DNA from: Basfia succiniciproducens
GTDB taxonomy: Bacteria > Pseudomonadota > Gammaproteobacteria > Enterobacterales > Pasteurellaceae
Direction of reading: 5' to 3'
Length of the DNA stretch: 64,000 bases
Assembly: GCF_011455875.1 (NCBI RefSeq)
Contig: NZ_CP015031.1
Span: forward strand, 620,001-684,000
This document shows positions 1 to 7,548 of this stretch, piece by piece; positions within the stretch are counted from its first letter, which is position 1, and each line of letters opens with the position of its first letter. The translations under genes and the position numbers were made by a program. The notes beneath the pieces were generated by a model that was not told the DNA's origin, did not search any database, and saw only the letters and a program-made list of their open reading frames with translations.

Positions 1-1603
1 TTTGGCGGTTTTTGATTACGCCGCGATACCAGCCTACGTTAAACAGTTGCGTCATCACTTCTTTAGAAGCGTCCAGGTCGTCCAATGTTTCAAATAGAGG
101 AACTACCGGCAGATGGTATGAAATGCCCGCTTCTTTCAATAATAAATGCACCGCCAAAACATCGGAAGCGGTACGCGCCATGGAAATGATATAGCAGGAA
201 ATAACGCCTTCCGGCTGTTCTGCAATGACTTTACAGGTGTCTAAAATTTCCCGAGTGTGTTCCGAAGGCGTCCAGTTATGGGGAATTAGCGGACGACGGG
301 AGCTTAATTCCCGGATCAGGAAGGCTTGTTTGTCATCTTCTGTCCATTGGCTGTAATCGCCTAAACCGATGTAGCGGGTAATTTCGCCGATGGCGTCGCT
401 ATGGCGGGTGCTTTCCTGACGGATATCTAAACGCAGTAATGTGACGCCGAAACAACGAACGCGGCGTAAGGTATCCAGCAATAATCCGTTGGCAATAATA
501 CGCATACCGCAGGCGGTTAGGGATTGATAGCAGTCATAAAGCGGTTGCCAGAGTTGTTGGTCTTCACTGATGATTTCATCTTGTTTAAACGGCGGAATGC
601 GACCCGCAAGTATATCGTTGTAATAATCCAGCGTATTTTTTAATTTGCTGCGTAAATCCTTCACAACTACACGATAGGGTTCTAAATGATCACCGTATTT
701 TTCTCGGAATTCCGTAGTGCATTGCGTCATTGACAACTCGTCGCAGAGTTCCTGAATATCGGTTAAAAATAAATCCGCCGCTTTCCAGCGCGCAAGTTGC
801 AGCGCTTCCCGGGTAATTTTCGCGGTAACGAAGGGGTTGCCGTCACGGTCACCGCCCATCCAGGAAGAGAAGCGTACCGGTGTGAGGTCTACCGGCAAAG
901 CATAATTTAAATGTTCGACGGCGGCATCGTTAAGTTTGCGGATAAAGGCGGGCAAACCTTCCCATAAACTGTTTTCGATAACGGCAAAACCCCATTTGGC
1001 TTCTTCCAGAGGTGTCGGCCGATTGGTACGGATTTCATTGGTATGCCAGGCTTCGGCGATAAGGCGAAGTAATTTATACTCAATATTTTTTTGTTCTTCG
1101 GCGGTTAAATCCGTATGATCCAGCTGAGCCAGACATTTGTTGATTTCAACCTGTTTGTGCATTAATGAACGGCGGGTAACTTCCGTCGGGTGAGCGGTAA
1201 GGACGATTTCAATCAACAGTTTCTGCACGGTTTTAATGATTTCTTCCTGAGAAACATGTTGTTCTTTCAGGCGGGCGAACAGCGCAGCAGTGGAACGTTC
1301 CGCAGAAACCTTATCTTCATGGGAGCGAGACATGGTTTGATATTGTTCCGCCACATTAGTCAGGTTCAGAAACTGGCTGAAAGCGCGGGCAACCGGAATA
1401 ATATTATCCGCCGAAATAGTGGAAAGTGTGTCTAATAATGCCGCCCGGGCTTTGTCATCGCCGCTACGGGAATTGCGGGACAGTACTCGGATATTTTCAA
1501 TCAGTTCGAGAATATCGTCACCTTGCGCCTCCTGAATAGTTTCGCCCAAAAAGCGCCCCAGCATATTGATGTTATTACGCATCATTAAATATTCTTCTGT
1601 CAT
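1..1603 (-). CDS. ppc: Phosphoenolpyruvate carboxylase, N-terminal part (runs off window)
   Basis: Carboxylates phosphoenolpyruvate to oxaloacetate, the anaplerotic and succinate-forming step. About 534 codons are visible, starting at an ATG at 1603 preceded by a GGAGG-like ribosome site; the C-terminal ~40% lies before position 1. The motif VLTAHPTE places the catalytic His at residue 138, the same number as in E. coli Ppc, and GGDRDGNP follows in the expected place. The frame is open throughout the visible part. It is divergent from the purine permease at 1948. The product is certain; only its C-terminus is unseen. Confidence 0.97.
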   Translation of the reverse strand, partial: MTEEYLMMRNNINMLGRFLGETIQEAQGDDILELIENIRVLSRNSRSGDDKARAALLDTLSTISADNIIPVARAFSQFLNLTNVAEQYQTMSRSHEDKVSAERSTAALFARLKEQHVSQEEIIKTVQKLLIEIVLTAHPTEVTRRSLMHKQVEINKCLAQLDHTDLTAEEQKNIEYKLLRLIAEAWHTNEIRTNRPTPLEEAKWGFAVIENSLWEGLPAFIRKLNDAAVEHLNYALPVDLTPVRFSSWMGGDRDGNPFVTAKITREALQLARWKAADLFLTDIQELCDELSMTQCTTEFREKYGDHLEPYRVVVKDLRSKLKNTLDYYNDILAGRIPPFKQDEIISEDQQLWQPLYDCYQSLTACGMRIIANGLLLDTLRRVRCFGVTLLRLDIRQESTRHSDAIGEITRYIGLGDYSQWTEDDKQAFLIRELSSRRPLIPHNWTPSEHTREILDTCKVIAEQPEGVISCYIISMARTASDVLAVHLLLKEAGISYHLPVVPLFETLDDLDASKEVMTQLFNVGWYRGVIKNRQ

Positions 1604-1947
1604 ATAAGTCCTCCGAAAATAAAAATTTTTGAGGTATTTCTACCTGTAATGGGGTAGGTATAAACAAAAGTTTTGTAAAGATCAAATGATATTTTTGATA
1701 AAACGAAAAAATAACAAATTTATTGTTTTATATCTATTTTATTCAAAAAAATATGAATTTTTTTAAATATAATTTTAGTAAAATCGTGCAAGCTTAATAA
1801 ATAATCAAATTAATAGCTCATACTTTAAATTTTTAGAAAAACTCGTCGCAGGTTATAAGAATTTTTGATAGAATCCCACAGAAAAACACCAATCTAACCG
1901 TTCTTGTTTTTCATTAGTCTCAATTTTCAATCTTTTTGGAAAAAATA
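1604..1947. other. Divergent intergenic region, ppc / purine permease
   Basis: A 344-bp very AT-rich stretch between divergent genes. It must hold both promoters, but many A/T runs make individual -10/-35 calls unreliable. No uptake word, strong palindrome or RNA gene was seen. Confidence 0.5.
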
Positions 1948-3258
1948 ATGGAAAATCAATCTTTTCTTCAAAATTTCTTTAAATTAAATCAACATAAAAC
2001 CAGTACAAAAACAGAAATCATTGCGGGTATCACCACCTTTTTTACCATGGTTTATATTGTGTTTGTAAATCCTTCCGTGTTGGGGGATGCGGGCATGGAT
2101 AAGCAAGTGGTATTTGTGACTACCTGTTTGATTGCCGGTTTTGGTACTATGGCTATGGGGTTATTCAGTAATTTGCCCATTGCGCTTGCACCCGCTATGG
2201 GCTTGAATGCATTCTTTGCTTATGTGGTTGTAGGCAAATTGGGTTATTCCTGGGAGGTCGGCATGGGGGCGATTTTCTGGGGATCCGTAGGGCTTTTAAT
2301 ATTAACCTTATTACAGGTTCGCTATTGGTTAATGGCATCCATTCCTCTGGCTTTGCGTGTGGGTATCGGTGCCGGTATCGGCTTTTTTATCGCCTTAATC
2401 GGTTTTAAAAATATGGGATTAGTGGTGGCGAATCCGGCAACCTTAGTGGCGTTGGGGGAGCTTCACGATCCTAAAGTATTAATGGGGATCCTAGGTTTTT
2501 TCATTATTGTCGTATTGGCGGCGCGTAATATTTTCTCCGGCGTGTTAGTATCAATCGTTGTGGTTACCGCTTTAGCATTGCAATTTGATGAAAATGTGAT
2601 TTATCGCGGTTTGGTTTCTATGCCGCCGAGTTTGGATGCGGTTGTGGGGAAAGTGGATATTGCCGGCGCACTGGATATCGCTCTGCTCGGAATTATTTTC
2701 TCTTTCTTATTAGTCAACCTGTTTGACTCTTCAGGTACTTTATTGGGCGTTACCGATAAAGCGGGAATTTGTGATGAAAGAGGCCGTTTCCCGAAAATGC
2801 GTCAGGCATTATATGTGGACAGTGTGAGTGCGGTGGTAGGTTCTTCAATCGGTACTTCCGCCATTAGTACCTATGTGGAAAGCGGTGCCGGCGTGTCTGT
2901 CGGCGGGCGCACAGGTTTGACTGCGGTAGTTGTTGGCGTATTATTTTTATTAACCATTTTCTTCTCGCCGCTGGCGGGGCTTGTGCCGGCTTATGCGACC
3001 GCAGGCGCATTGGTTTATGTGGGTATTTTAATGGCTTCAAGCTTAATTAAAGTACAATGGGAAGATTTAACGGAAGCCGCTCCGGCATTTATTACCGCAG
3101 CAATGATGCCGTTTACTTATTCAATTACGGAAGGTATTGCCTTTGGTTTTATCAGTTATTGCGTAATGAAAATGGGAACAGGCCGTTGGAAAGAAGTTAA
3201 TGCGCCGGTTTGGGTGGTCTCTGTTTTATTCTTAATCAAATTTATTTGGATCGGCTAG
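1948..3258 (+). CDS. NCS2-family purine (hypoxanthine/guanine-type) permease
   Basis: Inner-membrane proton symporter for purine bases. The 436-residue protein is almost wholly hydrophobic, with the expected dozen or so membrane segments. The segment APAMGLNAFFAY near residue 85 is typical of the AzgA/PbuG/GhxP branch of NCS2 transporters rather than of the uracil/xanthine branch. An in-frame TTG at 1936 is possible, but the ATG at 1948 gives the usual N-terminus. It is followed 15 bp later by ychN, probably cotranscribed. Exact substrate (guanine, hypoxanthine or adenine) cannot be read from sequence. Confidence 0.85.
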   Translation: MENQSFLQNFFKLNQHKTSTKTEIIAGITTFFTMVYIVFVNPSVLGDAGMDKQVVFVTTCLIAGFGTMAMGLFSNLPIALAPAMGLNAFFAYVVVGKLGYSWEVGMGAIFWGSVGLLILTLLQVRYWLMASIPLALRVGIGAGIGFFIALIGFKNMGLVVANPATLVALGELHDPKVLMGILGFFIIVVLAARNIFSGVLVSIVVVTALALQFDENVIYRGLVSMPPSLDAVVGKVDIAGALDIALLGIIFSFLLVNLFDSSGTLLGVTDKAGICDERGRFPKMRQALYVDSVSAVVGSSIGTSAISTYVESGAGVSVGGRTGLTAVVVGVLFLLTIFFSPLAGLVPAYATAGALVYVGILMASSLIKVQWEDLTEAAPAFITAAMMPFTYSITEGIAFGFISYCVMKMGTGRWKEVNAPVWVVSVLFLIKFIWIG

Positions 3259-3273
3259 TCTTGAGGTAATAGC

Positions 3274-3630
3274 ATGCAAAAATTACTTTTTATTTTAAAC
3301 GAATCGCCTTATGGAACGGAAAAAACCTTTAACGGGCTGCGTCATGCGGTGAACTTATTAGAGGAACACGGCAAAGAAGTCGAAGTGAAAGTATTCTGTT
3401 TTTCGGATGCCGTACTTGCCGGGTTGAGCGGTCAAAATCCGAATGACGGTCCGAATGTTCAGCAAACCTTAGAAGTGCTGGCGGGCTTAGGTGCGGAGGT
3501 GAAACTTTGTACAAGTTGTACGAAAGCGCGTGGTATTACGCAATTACCGTTAGTTAAAGGCGTTAGCTTAGGCACGTTGGATGATGTGTCGGACTGGACC
3601 TTATGGGCGGATAAAGTTATCAATTTCTAA
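3274..3630 (+). CDS. ychN: YchN-like DsrE-family protein
   Basis: A 118-residue soluble protein of the DsrE/DsrF-like fold, matching the length of E. coli YchN (117). The start MQKLLFILNESPYG and the CTSCTKARG segment near residue 80 are typical of the family. Some relatives move sulfur through a conserved cysteine, but YchN itself has no firmly assigned reaction. It lies 15 bp after the permease and is followed by a repeat hairpin and a terminator. Confidence 0.85.
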   Translation: MQKLLFILNESPYGTEKTFNGLRHAVNLLEEHGKEVEVKVFCFSDAVLAGLSGQNPNDGPNVQQTLEVLAGLGAEVKLCTSCTKARGITQLPLVKGVSLGTLDDVSDWTLWADKVINF

Positions 3631-3672
3631 CGTTTATTTAAGGTCTGTTTATCTTTTATAAACAGAACCTAA
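3631..3672. repeat. Short hairpin repeat, copy 1
   Basis: Begins CGTTTATTTAAGGT and continues into an inverted repeat, AGGTCTGTTTAT at 3641-3652 against ATAAACAGAACCT at 3658-3670. A near-identical element occurs at 36271-36312. It is not followed by a T run, so it is not an obvious terminator. Confidence 0.6.
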
Positions 3673-3688
3673 CCCATTAAAATAAAAG

Positions 3689-3718
3689 GACATATATTTT
3701 GCGATATATGTCTTTTTT
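3689..3718 (+). terminator. Rho-independent terminator after ychN
   Basis: Perfect 9-bp stem GACATATAT (3689-3697) / ATATATGTC (3704-3712) with a 6-nt loop, followed directly by six T. A single uptake word sits just downstream at 3735-3743. Confidence 0.8.
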
Positions 3719-3789
3719 ATATGAAAAATTCTAAAAGTGCGGTCAAAAAAATAGTTTTTTTGAGTCTTAATAAAATTTTACAATAAATA

Positions 3790-4719
3790 CTATTTATTTA
3801 ATTCCGCCACTAAGTCATCAATCGCCTGGCAGAGCAGAGCGCGATCATGACGATAAGACACATCACCGGCATTAAGGCGGCGCGCCATAATTTTCGCCCG
3901 AATTTGACCGCAGTTTTGTGCAAATTCCGGTTTGGTAATTATGCCGTCGATAATATCTTTACCAACGGCTTGGTTAATCCAGCGGATACGTTCCGCCAGA
4001 CTCAGATTTGCCGCCGGGCTTAGTTCTAATCCCAGATTATCAATATAGATCTTTTTCGCCTGGCTTTGACGCAATTCGGCTTTTACTTCATCCATTAAAA
4101 GTACCGGCATAATGCTGGTGAGAAAACTGCCCGGACCCAATAAAATAATATCGGCTTGTCGCAAAGCGGCAATGGCTTCCGGCGTCGCCTCAACCTGAGG
4201 ATGAAGATAGAGCGATGCCGGCGGTTCCGGTAATTTGTCGATTTCAACTTCGCCGATAACCTGCTCGCCGTTTTTAAGTGTGGCGGCTAAATCCACCGGA
4301 ATATCAGACATTGGAATAATGGCGGAACGCACGCGCAGAAAATTGCGGATTAAGTCGATCGCCTCGGTGGGACGAATTTGCATATTCGCCAGAGCCGTGA
4401 GAATCAGATTGCCTAAATTATGCCCTGCAAGATCACCTGTACCTGCAAAGCGATACTCAAAAACTGCAGATGCCGTTGTCGGCACATCAATAATCTGATT
4501 CAGACAATTACGCAAGTCTCCCCAGGCAATCCCGCCTTGATGAAGACGGATGCGGCCGGTAGAGCCGCCGTTGTCGGTAGTAGTGACAATACCGGACAAA
4601 TTTTCTTTCAGAAAATTAAGCGCCGACATTACACGTCCCAGACCATGTCCGCCACCAATGGCAACAATATGATTGGATTCCGTTAAATACTGATGATTAA
4701 ACATCGGGGTAACTGCCAT
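3790..4719 (-). CDS. YvcK/CofD-like (gluconeogenesis factor family) protein
   Basis: A 309-residue cytoplasmic protein of the YvcK/YbhK family, a CofD-like fold that binds nucleotide sugars. Bacillus YvcK is needed for growth on gluconeogenic carbon sources and for cell shape; the E. coli homologue YbhK is poorly understood. The nucleotide-binding loop AIGGGHGLG lies near residues 21-29 and DNGGSTGRIR near 49-58. The start at 4719 has AAGGA 7 nt upstream. In E. coli ybhK also neighbours moaA, as here (divergent). Confidence 0.85.
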   Translation of the reverse strand: MAVTPMFNHQYLTESNHIVAIGGGHGLGRVMSALNFLKENLSGIVTTTDNGGSTGRIRLHQGGIAWGDLRNCLNQIIDVPTTASAVFEYRFAGTGDLAGHNLGNLILTALANMQIRPTEAIDLIRNFLRVRSAIIPMSDIPVDLAATLKNGEQVIGEVEIDKLPEPPASLYLHPQVEATPEAIAALRQADIILLGPGSFLTSIMPVLLMDEVKAELRQSQAKKIYIDNLGLELSPAANLSLAERIRWINQAVGKDIIDGIITKPEFAQNCGQIRAKIMARRLNAGDVSYRHDRALLCQAIDDLVAELNK

Positions 4720-4944
4720 AATAATTCCTTCGAATGGGATAAATATGCACTAAAACTATTCTACATGGAGTTTTATGATTAATTAAGTAAAAAATTTGAA
4801 AACAAAACCGATGTTCTGTTATATACATTTATATATAACTGATTTAAAAGAAATTTTATTTTTTATAACTAAATACAAGTATATTCGCGTTTTAGACTTG
4901 TATGCGCAGATTGACTCTTTTAAAATAGTTAGAAATTTTATATA

Positions 4945-5047
4945 CCGAGCTTGTACGCCTAAGTTTTTAAATTTATTTGAAAATAAGGCGGCAATGCCAG
5001 CAATGAATTTTATTGCTCAGGGATAATGTGGGAAACGACTTATCCTC
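4945..5047 (+). promoter_or_regulatory. Probable molybdenum-cofactor (Moco) riboswitch upstream of moaA
   Basis: The moaA leader folds into several nested helices: CGCCT 4956-4960 with AGGCG 4986-4990; AGCAAT 4999-5004 with ATTGCT 5012-5017; GGATAA 5021-5026 with TTATCC 5040-5045, the last enclosing a GAAA tetraloop. Moco-class RNAs occur upstream of moaA operons in gamma-proteobacteria. Assignment rests on position and helix count, not on a covariance search. The rest of the intergenic space (4720-4944) is AT-rich with no other feature seen. Confidence 0.6.
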
Positions 5048-5068
5048 TCATCTTCAGAAAGGTATCAA

Positions 5069-6082
5069 ATGCAATCTATTCCTATCAAAAACGTAGGAAC
5101 CAATCGATTAGTCGATACGTTCCAACGCGAATACTATTATTTGCGCCTGTCCGTAACGGATGTGTGCAATTTCAAGTGTACCTATTGTTTACCTAGTGGG
5201 TATCAGCCTCCTGTGCAAAAAGAAAGTTTTTTGAGCTTGGATGAAATACGCCGTATTGTCGGTGCTTTTGCGGCAATGGGAACGGAAAAAGTGCGTTTAA
5301 CCGGCGGCGAACCGACGTTACGCAAAGATTTTTTAGCTATTGTTGAAACCATCAGCGCCCTAGAAGGCATTAAAAAAGTCGCATTAACTACAAACGGCTA
5401 TCGCATGGAAAAGGATGTCGAGCGATGGAAAAAAGCCGGTGTCAGCTCCATTAATGTTAGCGTGGACAGTTTGGATCCCCGTCAATTTTACAGCATCACC
5501 GGCGAAAATAAATTTCATCAAGTAATGAAAGGCATTGAGCGGGCATTTGAAATCGGTTATGAAAAAATTAAGGTCAATTCCGTATTAATGAAAAACCTGA
5601 ATGATCAGGAATTCGACCGTTTCAAAAACTGGGTTAAAGACAAACCGCTCCAAATGCGCTTTATTGAGTTAATGCAAACCGGCGAAATGGATCAGTTTTT
5701 TAATCGGTATCATTTATCCGGGCAAATTCTCGCGGAAAAACTGCTGAAGGAAGGTTGGATTTTACGGCAAAAAGATCGTGCCGACGGGCCGGCAAAAGTC
5801 TTCTCACATCCTGACTACCTAGGTGAAATCGGTTTAATTATGCCTTATGAAAAGAATTTCTGCGCAAGCTGTAACCGCCTGCGGGTTTCTGCAAAAGGAA
5901 AATTACATCTTTGCTTATTCGGTGAAGAAGGCGTGGATTTACGGGATCTGTTAGTGTCAGACGAGCAACAGGTAATTTTGCAATCCCGCTTATACGCCGC
6001 CTTGCAGGGTAAACGCGAACATCATTTATTGGCACAGGGAAACAGCGGAATTCGCACAAATTTAGCTAGTATCGGCGGCTGA
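5069..6082 (+). CDS. moaA: GTP 3',8-cyclase MoaA
   Basis: Radical-SAM enzyme that, with MoaC, turns GTP into cyclic pyranopterin monophosphate, the first stage of molybdenum cofactor synthesis. It has 337 residues. The SAM-cluster motif CNFKCTYC gives Cys33, Cys37 and Cys40; the second cluster's cysteines are in the FCASCNRLR region with a further one at HLCLFG. The protein ends in the double glycine typical of active MoaA. First gene of moaA-C-D-E; formate dehydrogenase at 12.5-17.2 kb is a likely client for the cofactor. Confidence 0.97.
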   Translation: MQSIPIKNVGTNRLVDTFQREYYYLRLSVTDVCNFKCTYCLPSGYQPPVQKESFLSLDEIRRIVGAFAAMGTEKVRLTGGEPTLRKDFLAIVETISALEGIKKVALTTNGYRMEKDVERWKKAGVSSINVSVDSLDPRQFYSITGENKFHQVMKGIERAFEIGYEKIKVNSVLMKNLNDQEFDRFKNWVKDKPLQMRFIELMQTGEMDQFFNRYHLSGQILAEKLLKEGWILRQKDRADGPAKVFSHPDYLGEIGLIMPYEKNFCASCNRLRVSAKGKLHLCLFGEEGVDLRDLLVSDEQQVILQSRLYAALQGKREHHLLAQGNSGIRTNLASIGG

Positions 6083-6157
6083 TTTCGTCTGTTTTTTTAT
6101 AAAAAACACATTAATCAACTTGAGCGGGAAGCTCATCCATCCGGAATTTTATTAACA

Positions 6158-6634
6158 ATGACAGAATTTACCCATATTAATAGTAATGGTGAAGCCAATA
6201 TGGTGGATGTTTCCAATAAACGGGAAACCGTCCGTGAGGCGCGTGCGGAAGCCTTTGTGAGCATGTCCGCCGAAACTTTGGCGATGATTGTATCTGGCGA
6301 ACATCATAAGGGCGACGTCTTTGCCACGGCCCGTATTGCCGGCATTCAGGCGGCAAAACGCACTTGGGAATTAATTCCGCTTTGCCATCCTTTATTGCTT
6401 TCAAAAGTTGAGGTAAAACTGACCGCACTTTTAGATACCAATCAGGTTCGCATTGAAAGTTTATGTAAATTAACGGGCAAAACGGGTGTTGAAATGGAAG
6501 CGCTGACAGCGGCAAGTGTTGCCGCCTTAACTATTTACGATATGTGCAAAGCGGTACAAAAAGATATGGTTATTTCTAATGTTCGCTTGCTCGAAAAAAC
6601 CGGTGGTAAATCCGGTCATTTTAAGGTGGAATAA
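6158..6634 (+). CDS. moaC: Cyclic pyranopterin monophosphate synthase MoaC
   Basis: Converts the MoaA product to cyclic pyranopterin monophosphate. The 158-residue length is standard. Lys51, His77, Asp128 and Lys131, all active-site residues in E. coli numbering, are at exactly those positions, and GKTGVEME is present near 107. An uptake word lies inside the gene near 6422. The stop codon is directly followed by the moaD start at 6635. Confidence 0.97.
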   Translation: MTEFTHINSNGEANMVDVSNKRETVREARAEAFVSMSAETLAMIVSGEHHKGDVFATARIAGIQAAKRTWELIPLCHPLLLSKVEVKLTALLDTNQVRIESLCKLTGKTGVEMEALTAASVAALTIYDMCKAVQKDMVISNVRLLEKTGGKSGHFKVE

Positions 6635-6880
6635 ATGCTGAAAGTATTATTTTTCGCACAAACGAGAGAGTTGGTGGGCGTCGATCAAATTGATGTCGAA
6701 GCGGCATTTTCAACGGCTGAAGCATTACGTGCGCATTTAGCGGAAAAAGGCGGAAAATGGGCGTTGGCTCTAGAAGCGGGCAAATTATTGGTTGCTATTA
6801 ATCAAACTTTATCATCGCTGGACAGCTCGATTCGGGACGGCGATGAAATTGCCTTTTTTCCGCCTGTTACCGGGGGATAA
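6635..6880 (+). CDS. moaD: Molybdopterin synthase small subunit MoaD
   Basis: A ubiquitin-like sulfur carrier of 81 residues; its C-terminal Gly-Gly (…PPVTGG) is adenylated, thiocarboxylated and inserted into MoaE to supply dithiolene sulfur. Starts one base after the moaC stop and ends one base before the moaE start, so translation of the three genes is probably coupled. Confidence 0.96.
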   Translation: MLKVLFFAQTRELVGVDQIDVEAAFSTAEALRAHLAEKGGKWALALEAGKLLVAINQTLSSLDSSIRDGDEIAFFPPVTGG

Positions 6881-6881
6881 A

Positions 6882-7334
6882 ATGTCGGATATTAAAATTG
6901 CAGTGCAGGAAGCGGAATTCGATCAAAACAGCGAATATCGCTGGTTGTCACAATCCGATTCAGTGGGGGCAAGTGTCATTTTTGTAGGGAAAGTGCGTGA
7001 TCTCAATTTGGGCGATGAAGTATCAAGCCTTTATTTAGAACATTACCCGGCAATGACGGAAAAAGCACTGAATGAAATTGTGGCGGAAGCAAAATCCCGC
7101 TGGGATATTCAGCGGGTTGTCGTTATCCACAGAGTCGGCTTATTGCATACAGGTGATGAAATAGTACTGGTCGGCGTAAGTTCGGCTCATCGCGGCGATG
7201 CCTATCATGCCAATGAATTTATTATGGATTACCTGAAAACCAAAGCGCCGTTTTGGAAAAAAGAAAAAACGGATAAAGGCGAACGCTGGATAGAAAGTCG
7301 AGACAGCGATCAACAGGCTGCGGAAAAATGGTAA
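6882..7334 (+). CDS. moaE: Molybdopterin synthase large subunit MoaE
   Basis: Catalytic subunit that adds two sulfurs to precursor Z to form molybdopterin. The ATG at 6882 gives 150 residues, equal to E. coli MoaE; an upstream in-frame ATG at 6792 lies inside moaD and is rejected. Active-site Lys119 and Lys126 (KTKAPFWKK) are in their E. coli positions. Last gene of the moa operon, ended by a paired-uptake-word terminator. Confidence 0.96.
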   Translation: MSDIKIAVQEAEFDQNSEYRWLSQSDSVGASVIFVGKVRDLNLGDEVSSLYLEHYPAMTEKALNEIVAEAKSRWDIQRVVVIHRVGLLHTGDEIVLVGVSSAHRGDAYHANEFIMDYLKTKAPFWKKEKTDKGERWIESRDSDQQAAEKW

Positions 7335-7335
7335 T

Positions 7336-7378
7336 AAAAAAGTGCGGTCAAAATTTTAAGATTTTTTACCGCACTTTT
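7336..7378. terminator. Terminator built from inverted uptake words (after moaE)
   Basis: AAAAGTGCGGT and ACCGCACTTTT form an inverted pair around an AT-rich loop, with a T run. It ends the moa operon and separates it from the type III system. Confidence 0.85.
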
Positions 7379-7428
7379 AGCTACTAACATATTGAAATGA
7401 ATAAAATTTGTTTTAGAATAAAAAACTA

Positions 7429-7457
7429 TTGACAACTTAAATTAAGGATAAAAGAAT
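7429..7457 (+). promoter_or_regulatory. Candidate sigma-70 promoter for mod
   Basis: A perfect -35 TTGACA at 7429-7434 is followed after 17 bp by AAGAAT (7452-7457, 4 of 6 matches to the -10 consensus). Transcription would start near 7464, inside the pentanucleotide repeat tract. Prediction from sequence only. Confidence 0.45.
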
Positions 7458-7458
7458 A

Positions 7459-7491
7459 GCCATGCCATGCCATGCCATGCCATGCCATGCC
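7459..7491 (+). repeat. Pentanucleotide tandem repeat (GCCAT, ~6.6 copies) in the mod leader
   Basis: Uninterrupted GCCAT repeats, six full units plus GCC, lie 57 bp before the mod start. Each unit carries an ATG, so all three frames are represented. In the mod frame, the ATG at 7462 meets TAG at 7492; a second frame meets TAG at 7497; the third (ATG at 7472 or 7487) reads on to TGA at 7550-7552, overlapping the mod ATG. Tracts of this kind are prone to slipped-strand length change. Confidence 0.9.
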
Positions 7492-7548
7492 TAGTCTAGG
7501 CGATAATTGCAAGCAAAATGTAATTAAATTTTCACAAATGGTGATTTT

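Noticed and set aside
4796-5026. A 76-codon reading frame upstream of moaA
   Set aside because: It overlaps the structured leader, has unusual composition and no convincing ribosome site; riboswitch structure explains the region better.
7459-7491. The GCCAT tract as a CRISPR-like or in-gene coding repeat
   Set aside because: Units are contiguous without spacers, and every frame from the tract that could enter mod in frame is stopped at TAG 7492.
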